Assembly: GCF_000482325.1 (NCBI RefSeq)
Contig: NZ_KI535295.1
Location: forward strand, 855,060 to 919,059
Direction of reading: 5' to 3'
DNA from: Bacillus sp. UNC438CL73TsuS30
GTDB lineage: Bacteria; Bacillota; Bacilli; Bacillales; Cytobacillaceae
Length of the DNA stretch: 64,000 nt
Made by a program: the position numbers and the translations under genes. Every line of letters starts with the position of its first letter. Positions within the stretch are counted from its first letter, which is position 1. Below the pieces are notes generated by a model that worked only from the letters and a program-made list of their open reading frames with translations, searched no databases and was not told the DNA's origin. Positions 8,029-16,741 of this stretch are shown one piece after another.

Positions 8029-8796
8029 ATGGATTTTCTTTCCTTGCCAAAAAGGACATCCGGTAATCGAACCTTTGGTTTGACGTCGGTTGTCGATTTT
8101 GGAACCCCACTGGGAGAATTAAAAAATATTTTAGCTGATTACAGTCATATTATCGATATCGCAAAATTGGGGATTGGTTCAGCTTATGTAACGCCTAATA
8201 TAAATAAGAAGGTTCAGCTTTATCAGGATTACAATGTAAAGCCCTATTGCGGTGGAACATTATTTGAAAAAAGTTACTTTCAAAATAAAATTCCTGAATA
8301 TCTTTCGTATTTACGCAATCTGGGGATTGAATGGATTGAGGTATCGAATGGTACCTTAGAGATTCCGCTTCGAGAACGCCTCCAAATCATCTCTGAATTG
8401 AAGGATGAATTTCATGTAATTGCCGAGGTGGGGTCAAAGGATGCCGATAAGGAAATGCCAATTTCCGAATGGAGAGAAGAAATCAATCTTTTACTAAATG
8501 CTGGCTGCAAATATGTTATTACGGAAGGAAGAGATTCAGGGACCTCTGGTATTTATGAAAAATGTGGGACAATAAAAACTGACTTAATTCAAGAATTACT
8601 TCAAGATATCGATCCAAACAAGATCATTTTTGAAGCACCTTCTTCAAAGCATCAAATGTATTTTATTAAGGAAATTGGACCAAATGTTAACTTAGGAAAT
8701 GTAAAAATTATCGATGTGTTAATACTCGAGGCACAACGCCTTGGCTTAAGGAGTGAAACCTTTTATTTGGAGGACATTGAATGCAACTTACTCTAA
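8029..8796 (+). CDS. phosphosulfolactate synthase (ComA family)
   Basis: A 255-residue TIM-barrel protein of the ComA family (B. subtilis YitD type), which adds sulfite to phosphoenolpyruvate to give 2-phospho-3-sulfolactate. Visible family segments are GLTSVVDFGTPLGEL near residue 20, DIAKLGIGSAYVTPN near 48, KPYCGGTLFE near 72, and TEGRDSGTSGIYEKCG near 170. The start has an AGGAGG site about 10 bases upstream. It is first in an operon with a phosphatase, APS/PAPS reductase, sulfate adenylyltransferase and APS kinase. That set can make sulfite, its substrate. In Bacillus the product, 3-sulfolactate, accumulates in spores. The frame overlaps the next gene by 16 bases. Confidence 0.9.
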   Translation: MDFLSLPKRTSGNRTFGLTSVVDFGTPLGELKNILADYSHIIDIAKLGIGSAYVTPNINKKVQLYQDYNVKPYCGGTLFEKSYFQNKIPEYLSYLRNLGIEWIEVSNGTLEIPLRERLQIISELKDEFHVIAEVGSKDADKEMPISEWREEINLLLNAGCKYVITEGRDSGTSGIYEKCGTIKTDLIQELLQDIDPNKIIFEAPSSKHQMYFIKEIGPNVNLGNVKIIDVLILEAQRLGLRSETFYLEDIECNLL

Positions 8797-9329
8797 TCAG
8801 GCATTTGCCAACGGAATGGAATAAAAAAACATGGCTCCAGGGAAGAAATGATATTGAAATTTCGCAGCTAACCGAGGAATTTCAAATAGGTATTATTGAA
8901 AATCGTTTGCTTTTAAAAAAATTTGCACCCTTTGACCTCGTTTTGGCGAGTACGCTGAAACGGACACATCAAACTGCACAGCTTTATGGATATGTTCCTG
9001 AAGTAGAAGGATTGCTCGATGAACTAGATTTCGGTCCATTTGAAGGTTTACCGAAGGAAAAATTGGTGGAACACAATAACCGTCTATGGATTGAAAAACC
9101 AAGTGAACTCATTTTAGGCGAAAGTTTAAAAAGTTTTGAAGAAAGGATTGTTCTTTTTCTAGATAAATATCATGATTTACACAATATTTTAGTGTTTGGT
9201 CATGGATCTTGGATTCGTGCTCTACTTTCCTATATTAAACATGGTCATATCGATGAAATGAATAAAATTACTGTAAAAAATAATTCCTGTATAACATTAT
9301 CTTTTATTCATAATGAAAAGGAGGGGTGA
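8781..9329 (+). CDS. histidine phosphatase family protein
   Basis: A 182-residue branch-1 histidine phosphatase. The phosphohistidine motif is RHLPTEWN (His8; the usual Gly after RH is Leu), Arg61 lies in STLKRTHQTA, Glu81 in LDELDFGPFEG, and the second catalytic His141 in FGHGSW. It overlaps the phosphosulfolactate synthase gene by 16 bases and precedes cysH by 3, so it is tightly coupled to both. The B. subtilis counterpart locus has comB (2-phosphosulfolactate phosphatase) in this role and no ComB is visible here. I infer that this enzyme may dephosphorylate phosphosulfolactate. Alternatives are a broad sugar-phosphate or nucleotide phosphatase, for example of 3'-phosphoadenosine 5'-phosphate. 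Confidence 0.88.
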   Translation: MQLTLIRHLPTEWNKKTWLQGRNDIEISQLTEEFQIGIIENRLLLKKFAPFDLVLASTLKRTHQTAQLYGYVPEVEGLLDELDFGPFEGLPKEKLVEHNNRLWIEKPSELILGESLKSFEERIVLFLDKYHDLHNILVFGHGSWIRALLSYIKHGHIDEMNKITVKNNSCITLSFIHNEKEG

Positions 9330-9332
9330 AAA

Positions 9333-10043
9333 ATGACTGAGATTCTAACATATGAAAATTGGGATGAAAAGAGGCTAGAGGCATTTTTAGATACTCAGCC
9401 AGATTATTTTGATGTATTAAAATGGGCCTATCAAGAATATGGGGATGAAATCGTTTATGCCTGTAGTTTTGGAGCGGAAGGTATTGTGTTAATTGATTTA
9501 ATTTCTAAGGTGAATAAAACAGCGAAAATTATTTTCCTAGATACTGGACTTCATTTTCGGGAAACCTATGAATTAAATGATAAAATAAAAAAACGCTACC
9601 CTTCTTTGGATATTAATATGGTGAAACCAAAGCTAGCATTAAAAGAACAAGCCAAAGAACATGGAGAAGCGCTTTGGACTGACAATCCCAATCTTTGCTG
9701 CCACATCAGAAAAGTCCTCCCCTTACAAGAATCGTTAAAGGATGTAACAGCATGGATCTCTGGACTAAGGAGAGAACAGTCTCCTACAAGAAGCCAAACT
9801 CAGTACATTAATAGGGATGAAAAGTTTAAAAACATCAAGATTTGCCCCCTCATCCATTGGACTTGGGAAGATGTTTTGACCTATATCCAGCTTTACAACC
9901 TTCCATATAATCCTCTACATGATCAAGGTTATCCAAGTATTGGCTGTTTCCCATGTACTTTGCCTGTAACAGACGCTAGTGATTCACGATCCGGGCGCTG
10001 GACAGGGACATCGAAAACAGAATGCGGACTACATCCATCGTAG
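9333..10043 (+). CDS. cysH: APS/PAPS reductase (assimilatory, Fe-S type)
   Basis: A 236-residue reductase that converts adenylyl sulfate or PAPS to sulfite using thioredoxin. The PAPS_reduct core has YACSFGAEG near residue 42 and FLDTGLHF near 68. Four cysteines (Cys122-Cys123 and Cys205/Cys208 in GCFPC) are the ligands of the 4Fe-4S cluster found in the plant/Bacillus type. The catalytic Cys231 sits in the C-terminal KTECGLH. In Bacillus this type accepts both APS and PAPS. It lies inside the phosphosulfolactate operon, so part of its sulfite probably feeds the ComA-type synthase rather than cysteine. The ribosome site is AGGAGGGG. Confidence 0.92.
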   Translation: MTEILTYENWDEKRLEAFLDTQPDYFDVLKWAYQEYGDEIVYACSFGAEGIVLIDLISKVNKTAKIIFLDTGLHFRETYELNDKIKKRYPSLDINMVKPKLALKEQAKEHGEALWTDNPNLCCHIRKVLPLQESLKDVTAWISGLRREQSPTRSQTQYINRDEKFKNIKICPLIHWTWEDVLTYIQLYNLPYNPLHDQGYPSIGCFPCTLPVTDASDSRSGRWTGTSKTECGLHPS

Positions 10044-10069
10044 GGGTATGGGATGGATACGAAACCAGT

Positions 10070-10151
10070 GATTCGCAAATAAATCGTTAAGATTCACAAA
10101 TAAACTGTTATGATTCACAAATAAACCATCTATATGCGCAAATATCTGTCA
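10070..10151 (+). repeat. 21-bp tandem repeat, about four copies
   Basis: GATTCRCAAATAAAYYGTTA-type units start at 10070, 10091 and 10112, with a degenerate fourth at about 10133 (CGCAAATA core conserved at the same phase). The array fills the cysH-sat gap. There are no spacers, so it is not a CRISPR. It might be mRNA-level spacing sequence or a remnant of replication slippage. Confidence 0.75.
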
Positions 10152-10173
10152 AAAAGCTAGGGAGGGAAAATAA

Positions 10174-11322
10174 GTGGTTGTAAGTATACCGCACGGCGGT
10201 AAATTGGTAAATCGTATCAATCTGAACACTCCAATCGATTTATCCAATCATGTTGTTGAACTAGATAAAATGGCATTAAGTGATCTAGAGTTAATTGCTA
10301 ATGGAGCCTACAGTCCGCTCGAAGGTTTTATGGTGAAAGCCGACTATGACTCTGTCGTTCAAAATATGAGGCTCTCAAACGGACTGCCCTGGTCACTACC
10401 GATCACACTTGCGATTGACCGATTAAAAGCAATGGAATTGAATATTGGTGAAACCATTAATTTAATTCATCAAGGTACTGTCTATGGTGTGATGGAAGTA
10501 AAGGAAATCTATCTTCCCGATAAAAGAGGAGAGGCAGACAAGGTTTACCGAACAACAGAGAATGTTCATCCGGGGGTTAAAAAACTTCTTGAGCGAGCGG
10601 AAGTCTATATTGGAGGTCCGATCATACTTACAAAAAGACCAATTAAAATTCAGTTTGAAGATTATTACCTAGACCCGATTGAAACAAGACAAACATTTGA
10701 AGATTTGGGCTGGAAAACCGTCGTTGGGTTTCAAACACGAAATCCGGTTCACCGTGCCCATGAATATATTCAAAAATCCGCACTAGAAACCGTTGATGGT
10801 CTTTTCTTAAATCCGTTAGTAGGAGAAACGAAGTCAGATGACATACCGGGAGTAATACGGATGAAAAGCTATCAGGTATTACTTGAAAATTATTATCCGA
10901 AAGACAGAGTCTTTTTATCTGTTTTCACGGCAGCTATGCGTTATGCTGGTCCAAGGGAAGCGATTTTTCATGCCATCGTCAGGAAAAATTTTGGCTGTAC
11001 CCACTTTATTGTTGGCAGAGACCATGCAGGGGTAGGTAACTATTATGGAACATATGATTCACAAAAGATATTCAGCCATTTTACAGAAGATGAACTAGGA
11101 ATCAAGCCCCTCTTTTTTGAACATAGTTTTTATTGTAGAAAATGCGAAAACATGGCATCTGAAAAAACATGCCCTCATGACCGGGAGCACCGAGTGATAT
11201 TATCTGGAACAATGGTTAGAGGAATGTTAAAAAACGGGGAGCTGCCGCCAAAAGAGTTTAGCCGGCCAGAAGTTGTACAAATATTAATCCAAGGAATGAA
11301 ACAGGTCTATACAGAAAAATAA
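10174..11322 (+). CDS. sat: sulfate adenylyltransferase
   Basis: A 382-residue homo-oligomeric ATP sulfurylase that forms adenylyl sulfate from ATP and sulfate. It begins at GTG with a GGGAGG site 8 bases upstream, and the N terminus PHGGKLVNR is typical. Catalytic motifs are [12 protein letters not shown] near residue 190 and GRDHAGVG near 285. The C-terminal [15 protein letters not shown] is the Cys/His zinc site of bacterial and archaeal Sat. It is part of the cysH-sat-cysC group within the sulfolactate operon and corresponds in context to B. subtilis yitA. The 21-bp repeats between cysH and this gene may tune relative expression. Confidence 0.93.
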   Translation: MVVSIPHGGKLVNRINLNTPIDLSNHVVELDKMALSDLELIANGAYSPLEGFMVKADYDSVVQNMRLSNGLPWSLPITLAIDRLKAMELNIGETINLIHQGTVYGVMEVKEIYLPDKRGEADKVYRTTENVHPGVKKLLERAEVYIGGPIILTKRPIKIQFEDYYLDPIETRQTFEDLGWKTVVGFQTRNPVHRAHEYIQKSALETVDGLFLNPLVGETKSDDIPGVIRMKSYQVLLENYYPKDRVFLSVFTAAMRYAGPREAIFHAIVRKNFGCTHFIVGRDHAGVGNYYGTYDSQKIFSHFTEDELGIKPLFFEHSFYCRKCENMASEKTCPHDREHRVILSGTMVRGMLKNGELPPKEFSRPEVVQILIQGMKQVYTEK

Positions 11323-11335
11323 AGGGTGTAGGGGA

Positions 11336-11929
11336 ATGAAGAGAAATATTATTTGGCATCAATCGGCTGTAACAAAATCAGATCGGCATCAGTTGAATGG
11401 CCATAAAAGTTGCGTGCTTTGGTTTACCGGATTATCAGGTGCAGGAAAATCAACATTGGCAAATGCGGTCGATTATGCCTTGTTTCAACATGGGATTAAA
11501 AGTTATGTATTGGATGGGGACAATGTCCGTCACGGGTTGAATCGGGATTTAAGCTTTCGTGAAGAGGATCGGAAAGAAAATATTCGCAGAGTCGGGGAAG
11601 TCTCGAAGCTTTTTGTAGATAGCGGTCATATCGTTTCCTCTGCATTTATTTCTCCCTTTCGCTGTGATCGGGAGCTTGTCCGCAGCATGTTTGAGAACGG
11701 GGAATTTATCGAAATTTTTTTAAAATGTCCAATCCAAGTCTGTGAGAATCGGGATCCTAAAGGATTGTATAAAAAGGCACGAAACGGTGAAATTCCTGAT
11801 TTTACTGGAATATCGTCACCGTTTGAAAGTCCCGATCGTCCAGAAATCTTAATTGAAACGGATCGCTATACGATTGAGGAATCAGTAAACAAAATTCTAT
11901 ATGTTTTAAAAGAGAGGAAGATCCTTTAA
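11336..11929 (+). CDS. cysC: adenylyl-sulfate kinase
   Basis: A 197-residue APS kinase that phosphorylates APS to PAPS. The Walker A motif GLSGAGKST lies at about residues 34-42. [13 protein letters not shown] follows, then [12 protein letters not shown] and the [20 protein letters not shown] lid. It starts 13 bases after the sat stop codon. With sat and cysH it completes sulfate activation and reduction. In B. subtilis the equivalent in the yit region is yisZ. The gene converges on a YitE-like membrane gene; I see a T-rich stretch but no clear hairpin between them. Confidence 0.92.
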   Translation: MKRNIIWHQSAVTKSDRHQLNGHKSCVLWFTGLSGAGKSTLANAVDYALFQHGIKSYVLDGDNVRHGLNRDLSFREEDRKENIRRVGEVSKLFVDSGHIVSSAFISPFRCDRELVRSMFENGEFIEIFLKCPIQVCENRDPKGLYKKARNGEIPDFTGISSPFESPDRPEILIETDRYTIEESVNKILYVLKERKIL

Positions 11930-11941
11930 TCAGGGTTTTTC

Positions 11942-12559
11942 TTATTTTTTTCTCCAATTTGCCGTAAAAATATTTATTTTTTGCAACTTTAACGTATAAA
12001 TATAGTCGATAATATTCGTCGATAAAAATTGACAAATAATTGCGTAAATGACGATTTTATAATCAATCACCAGCGCAGTTAAGATAAAAATCACCAGGTT
12101 TATCCCCATCATCACTTTTCCCGGACTCCATTTCTTGTAGTTGGCAATCATTAAGGCCGGGATTACCATTCCTCCGCTTGATGCCCCTGCCCGGATAAGT
12201 AGTCCAACACCAATTCCAAAAAAAATACTTCCTGCTGCCAGATCAAAAACAATATTGATATGGGGAAGTAAAAATTTAGTGGTCAGGATTCCGACGGTTG
12301 TTGAAGTGGTTGCAACAGCTAGAATGGTGCGTAATGTCCAAGTATAACCGAAATAGTTTAAAGCAAATAGTAAAAAGACAATATTAGCAAGCCATAAGGA
12401 AAAACCAAGCGATAAATGAAACCAGTGATTCATCAAAATAGCTAGGCCTGCCGCACCGCCGGAGGGGATGGAGTGTGGAAATAAAAACAGGGACATAGAC
12501 ATTCCCTGAATAGTGGCTCCAATTAGTAAACAAAATAAGATAAGGATTTTTTTCTTCAT
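11942..12559 (-). CDS. YitE/YitT-like membrane protein (UPF0750)
   Basis: A 205-residue membrane protein with about five to six hydrophobic segments and the family pattern SGGAAGLAILMNHWFHLSLG near residue 33 and GLLIRAGASSGGMVIPAL near residue 120. Unlike most YitT proteins it has no C-terminal DUF2179 domain. B. subtilis carries the related yitE beside its sulfolactate genes, so the neighbourhood is shared. Function in the family is unsettled; anion or sulfonate transport is only a guess from context. It converges on cysC, and no ribosome site is striking. Confidence 0.75.
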   Translation of the reverse strand: MKKKILILFCLLIGATIQGMSMSLFLFPHSIPSGGAAGLAILMNHWFHLSLGFSLWLANIVFLLFALNYFGYTWTLRTILAVATTSTTVGILTTKFLLPHINIVFDLAAGSIFFGIGVGLLIRAGASSGGMVIPALMIANYKKWSPGKVMMGINLVIFILTALVIDYKIVIYAIICQFLSTNIIDYIYTLKLQKINIFTANWRKK

Positions 12560-12774
12560 CGTTGTTGGAAATTAATTTTAATATACAATTTGATTGCTGC
12601 CACTTTTAAATCCCCCCATAACTGCTTTTCTTGTCCATTTTATGAGACATGGAATTAGATTATGAAGTAATCTTTATAGATTTTCCAATTAACCTAAAGC
12701 ATTTTTCAACAGTGGAAAGCAAACTCTATCAATAAAGACTCATAAAATATATTGTAACGGAAGGATTTGAGTAG

Positions 12775-13035
12775 ATGTCTGCTTCAGGATCATTTCAACC
12801 TGGACAAATTGTTTATGTTATTATCCGAAACCCGCACGCACAGGATGTGGCCAATGTCCAAGAAGCCGCTGTTGTTCAAAATCCCGAATCACCTGAGGAG
12901 CTATCGCTTTTTCTATATGAAACCTATTATCCTTTAACCGATGAAGTGGCCGCTTATCAAACCGCAGACGAGGCGGAAACAGCTTACCGTGAAGCCTTTG
13001 GATTCTCGGAAGAAACGGAGAATTATTATGGTTAA
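12775..13035 (+). CDS. splA: SplA, regulator of spore photoproduct lyase
   Basis: An 86-residue acidic protein with the SplA pattern: FQPGQIVYVIIRNPHAQDVA near the N terminus and ELSLFLYETYYPL near residue 42. In B. subtilis SplA restrains expression of splB in the forespore and resembles TRAP. It overlaps splB by 8 bases, as in the known splAB operon. The upstream 215 bases probably hold a sigma-G promoter. CATAAAA at 12741 is the nearest -10-like sequence, but I cannot identify a convincing -35. Confidence 0.88.
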   Translation: MSASGSFQPGQIVYVIIRNPHAQDVANVQEAAVVQNPESPEELSLFLYETYYPLTDEVAAYQTADEAETAYREAFGFSEETENYYG

Positions 13036-14056
13036 GCCTTTTGTTCCCCAACTCGTCTACGTGGAACCTGGAGCACTTGAATATCCGCTTGGGAAACAAT
13101 TAATGGAAAAATTTGAGGGTATGGGAATCGAAATTAGACAAACCACATCACATAATCAAATTAGAAATTTACCCGGGGACAACGATTTTCAAAGGTACCG
13201 CATGGCCAAATCGACTCTAGTAGTCGGTGTTCGTAAAACCTTAAAGTTTGATACATCGAAACCTTCTGCCGAATACGCGATTCCATTTGTAACCGGGTGT
13301 ATGGGTCATTGCCATTATTGTTATCTGCAAACAACGATGGGAAGTAAACCGTATATCCGTACTTATGTAAACTTGGAGGACATTTTTGAGGCAGCGGAAA
13401 ATTATATGAAGGAACGGGCACCCGAACCCACTAGATTTGAAGCATCTTGTACCTCTGATATCGTTGGAGTAGATCATTTAACACATACCTTGAAAAAAGC
13501 AATTGAATTTTTTGGAGAATCTGAATATGGAAAACTTCGTTTTGTGACCAAATTTGCCCATGTGGATCATTTGCTCGATGCTAAGCATAACGGACGGACC
13601 CGCTTCCGCTTTAGTATAAATGATGACTACATCATTAAAAATTTTGAGCCAGGAACCTCAAGGCTGCCCGAAAGAATAGAGGCTGCGAAAAAGATAGCAG
13701 GGGCGGATTATCCACTGGGTTTCATCATTGCCCCGATCTATCTGCATGAGGGATGGAAAGAAGGCTATAAGGAAATGCTTGAAAAACTTGAAGGAGAGCT
13801 TCCGGACAAGGCAAAAAAGGATTTAACCTTTGAAATGATTCAGCATCGTTTTACAAAACCGGCTAAGAATGTCATCCAAAAAAATTATCCGATGACAAAA
13901 TTGGAACTCGATGAATCCAAACGAAAATGGAAATGGGGCCGGTATGGGATTGGCAAGTATGTTTATACCAATGAAGAGCAAGAGGATATCAAGGATACAC
14001 TGGGAAGCTTTATTAACACCTATTTTCCTGAGGCAAAAATTGAATATTTTACGTGA
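13028..14056 (+). CDS. splB: spore photoproduct lyase
   Basis: A 342-residue radical SAM enzyme that repairs the UV-induced spore photoproduct in DNA at germination. The 4Fe-4S cysteines are Cys91, Cys95 and Cys98 in CMGHCHYC. Cys141, the hydrogen-donor cysteine of characterised SplB, is present in ASCTSDIVGVDHL. Length and motif positions match B. subtilis SplB. The ATG at 13028 has a CGGAG site 7 bases upstream and overlaps splA by 8 bases. The much longer open frame from 12941 is not used. It marks the organism as an endospore former. Confidence 0.95.
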   Translation: MVKPFVPQLVYVEPGALEYPLGKQLMEKFEGMGIEIRQTTSHNQIRNLPGDNDFQRYRMAKSTLVVGVRKTLKFDTSKPSAEYAIPFVTGCMGHCHYCYLQTTMGSKPYIRTYVNLEDIFEAAENYMKERAPEPTRFEASCTSDIVGVDHLTHTLKKAIEFFGESEYGKLRFVTKFAHVDHLLDAKHNGRTRFRFSINDDYIIKNFEPGTSRLPERIEAAKKIAGADYPLGFIIAPIYLHEGWKEGYKEMLEKLEGELPDKAKKDLTFEMIQHRFTKPAKNVIQKNYPMTKLELDESKRKWKWGRYGIGKYVYTNEEQEDIKDTLGSFINTYFPEAKIEYFT

Positions 14057-14058
14057 TG

Positions 14059-14086
14059 AAGGAATCCGGATAGGGTTCCTTTTCGC
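14059..14086 (+). terminator. weak intrinsic terminator after splB
   Basis: AAGGAATCC and GGGTTCCTT form an imperfect stem followed by a short T-run (TTTTC). Confidence 0.5.
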
Positions 14087-14136
14087 TGTGTTTAGAAGTT
14101 GACGAAATCAATTAAATATGTTATTAAATTAATGTG

Positions 14137-14163
14137 TTAGCACTCCTGATGATAGAGTGCTAA
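14137..14163. promoter_or_regulatory. CIRCE element (HrcA operator)
   Basis: TTAGCACTC, 9 bases, then GAGTGCTAA: both 9-bp arms match the canonical CIRCE operator exactly, with the standard spacer. It sits 46 bases before the htpG start, next to a TATAAT at 14172-14177. HrcA binding here would repress htpG and release it on heat shock. Confidence 0.93.
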
Positions 14164-14209
14164 AATAATGATATAATCGACAATATCCCCCTTGGAAGGA
14201 GCAATTTTG

Positions 14210-16090
14210 ATGGAAACCAAACAGTTTCAGGCTGAATCGAAAAGATTATTGGACATGATGATTCATTCCATTTATACACAAAAGGAAATCTTTTTGAGAG
14301 AGTTAATTTCTAATTCGAGTGATGCAATTGATAAAATCTATTATAAAGCATTAACAGATGAGAACTTAACGTTTGACAAGGACCGCTACTACATAAAAGT
14401 AGCCGCTGATAAAGAGAACCGACTGCTTAAAATAACAGATACCGGTATTGGGATGACAGCGGAAGAGCTTGAGAATAATCTTGGAACGATTGCCAAAAGC
14501 GGTTCATTAGCCTTTAAAACGGAAAATGAATCAAAGGATGGCCATGATATTATTGGACAATTTGGTGTTGGCTTTTATGCTGCTTTCATGGTTGCTGATG
14601 TTGTAACAGTCATCAGTAAGGCCTTAGGCAGCGACCAAGCGTATAAATGGGAATCAAAAGGTGCGGAAGGATACACCATTGTCCCAGTTGATAAAGATGA
14701 AGTTGGGACTGAAATTATTTTAAAAATTAAAGAAAATAGCGAAGATGAGAATTACGATGAATTTTTAGAAGAATACCGCCTAAAATCTATCATTAAAAAA
14801 TATTCAGACTTTATCCGCTATCCGATTAAAATGGATGTGACCTCAAGAAAGCTTAAAGAGGGCTGTGAAGATGAATATGAGGATGATGTAGAAGAACAAG
14901 TGATCAACAGTATGGTTCCAATTTGGCGGAAAAATAAAAGCCAGTTAACGGATGAAGATTATCAGAATTTTTATTCCGAAAAACATTACGGCTTTGACAA
15001 ACCGCTTAAACATATCCATATAAGTGTAGACGGGGCTGTAAGATATAATGCAATTTTATATATTCCGGAGAAAACCCCATTTGATTTTTACTCACCGGAA
15101 TATGAAAAGGGCTTAGAACTCTATTCAAATGGCGTGTTAATCATGAACAAATGTGCTGATTTGCTCCCGGACTATTTCAGTTTTGTTAAAGGAATGGTGG
15201 ACTCTGAGGATTTATCGCTTAACATTTCTAGAGAAATGCTTCAGCACGATCGCCAGCTTAAGCTAATTGCAAAAAATATAAATAAGAAAATTAAGAGTGA
15301 GCTGCAAAGCTTATTAAAGAATGAACGTGAAAAATATGAAGAATTCTATAAGTCCTTCGGCAGACAATTAAAATTTGGTGTGTATAGTGATTACGGCATG
15401 CACAAAGAAGAATTGCAGGATTTATTATTATTCCACTCTTCTAAAGAGAAGAAAATGGTGACCTTAGATGAGTATGTATTGAGAATGCCTGAGGACCAAA
15501 AATATATTTATTATGCATCTGGTGAAACCATTGATAGAATTGATAAGCTGCCACAAACTGAATTAGTTGCTGATAAGGGCTATGAAATTCTCTACTTCAC
15601 TGATGATATCGATGAATTTGCCATCAAGATGTTAATGGCTTACAAGGAGAAAGAATTCAAATCGGTTTCTAGTGGCGATTTAGGAATTGAATCTGATGAG
15701 GATAAAAATAACACCGAATCAGAGGAAAAGGAAAATAAAGAGCTATTTGAAGCGATGAAAAAAATCTTAGCTGACAAGGTGAAAGATGTTCGGATATCAA
15801 AACGGTTGAAGAGCCATCCTGTTTGCATCACAAGTGACGGGGAAATCACCTTGGAAATGGAAAAAATTCTAAAATCGATGCCAGGTAACCAAAATGTAAA
15901 GGCTGACAGAATTTTAGAAATCAATGTTCAACATGAGGTATTTACTTCACTCAAAGAAGCTTTTGAAAAGGATCAAGAGAAACTATCGCTATATACTAAT
16001 CTTTTGTACAATCAAGCATTGCTTATTGAAGGGCTTCAAGTTCCTGATCCTGTAGAATTTACAAATGATATTTGTAAAATTATGGTATAA
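14210..16090 (+). CDS. htpG: molecular chaperone HtpG (Hsp90)
   Basis: A 626-residue cytosolic Hsp90. The GHKL ATPase domain has [15 protein letters not shown] near residue 35, DTGIGMT near 80 and [11 protein letters not shown] near 118, followed by the middle domain and C-terminal dimerisation domain. The start is ATG 14210 with GGAAGGA 9 bases upstream, not the earlier TTG at 14192. A perfect CIRCE lies just upstream, so HrcA control is expected. In B. subtilis htpG is independent of HrcA, so regulation differs here. A strong terminator follows. Confidence 0.96.
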   Translation: METKQFQAESKRLLDMMIHSIYTQKEIFLRELISNSSDAIDKIYYKALTDENLTFDKDRYYIKVAADKENRLLKITDTGIGMTAEELENNLGTIAKSGSLAFKTENESKDGHDIIGQFGVGFYAAFMVADVVTVISKALGSDQAYKWESKGAEGYTIVPVDKDEVGTEIILKIKENSEDENYDEFLEEYRLKSIIKKYSDFIRYPIKMDVTSRKLKEGCEDEYEDDVEEQVINSMVPIWRKNKSQLTDEDYQNFYSEKHYGFDKPLKHIHISVDGAVRYNAILYIPEKTPFDFYSPEYEKGLELYSNGVLIMNKCADLLPDYFSFVKGMVDSEDLSLNISREMLQHDRQLKLIAKNINKKIKSELQSLLKNEREKYEEFYKSFGRQLKFGVYSDYGMHKEELQDLLLFHSSKEKKMVTLDEYVLRMPEDQKYIYYASGETIDRIDKLPQTELVADKGYEILYFTDDIDEFAIKMLMAYKEKEFKSVSSGDLGIESDEDKNNTESEEKENKELFEAMKKILADKVKDVRISKRLKSHPVCITSDGEITLEMEKILKSMPGNQNVKADRILEINVQHEVFTSLKEAFEKDQEKLSLYTNLLYNQALLIEGLQVPDPVEFTNDICKIMV

Positions 16091-16097
16091 CTAAAGG

Positions 16098-16126
16098 GGA
16101 GCTGTCATGATGGCAGCTCTTTTTTT
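16098..16126 (+). terminator. intrinsic terminator of htpG
   Basis: GAGCTGTC (16099-16106) pairs with GGCAGCTC (16112-16119) with one G-U pair, followed by seven T. It overlaps the 3' end of the convergent gene. Confidence 0.85.
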
Positions 16127-16512
16127 AGCATTTTTACATTTCCTGTTGCATGGTAATGAAAATAATTAAAGATCTCCAGCTGATAGCCTGTACCATTTGG
16201 AACCGTAAAGGTATAGTTAAAACCTTCATCACTTGAGTTACCGTAGAAAGTTACACTATCAAAATATTCAATAGATGTGCCTAACTTGGTGATTTTAACA
16301 ATTGAATACTTAATGGGTGAGTACTCATCGTGAGTGGTTTGAATTCCATGAATCGTAATAGTTTCATTATGGACGGCAAACTTTGAACTAAAGAAAAACG
16401 GAACAGCAATCCCGAGACCCCATTTTAATCCCCCATCTTCTTCCTTGTACTTTTTAAATCCCCCCTTGATAAGCTTGTATAATCTGCGAAAGTACGACCC
16501 TTCCTCTCCCAT
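16105..16512 (-). CDS. hypothetical protein, no family recognised
   Basis: A 135-residue protein. The N-terminal 45 residues are basic and carry one hydrophobic stretch (LGIAVPFFFSSKF). The remainder is predicted beta-rich, with many Thr, Tyr and Ile, for example TITIHGIQTTHDEYSPIKYS. That would suit a small beta-sandwich. The last codons lie inside the htpG terminator. A GGGAGAG site precedes the ATG. I do not recognise the protein and can offer no function. Confidence 0.55.
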   Translation of the reverse strand: MGEEGSYFRRLYKLIKGGFKKYKEEDGGLKWGLGIAVPFFFSSKFAVHNETITIHGIQTTHDEYSPIKYSIVKITKLGTSIEYFDSVTFYGNSSDEGFNYTFTVPNGTGYQLEIFNYFHYHATGNVKMLKKELPS

Positions 16513-16741
16513 TGGTTTCTCTCCCTGATTGAAATTAAACCTATTATATTATTTGCATCCAATAAGAGAAAAGGAACGGCATTCTCCCAAGCACGTCCAA
16601 AATTTTTCCATCCTGCCTATTTTTAGACAAGTCGCTTCCATTCAATTGGAACAAGCATATCATGTAGTGCAAAACCATTTGAATCGGAGCGTTTTAACTA
16701 TTCAATGAAAAGAGGCTGACAGTATTTATGGAGGGAGAAAA

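Noticed and set aside
10066..10152. CRISPR-like short repeats
   Set aside because: The 21-bp units are directly adjacent with no unique spacers, and no cas genes are present.
12741..12747. Sigma-G promoter of splAB
   Set aside because: A CATAAAA -10-like sequence exists but no matching -35 at the right distance could be found by eye.
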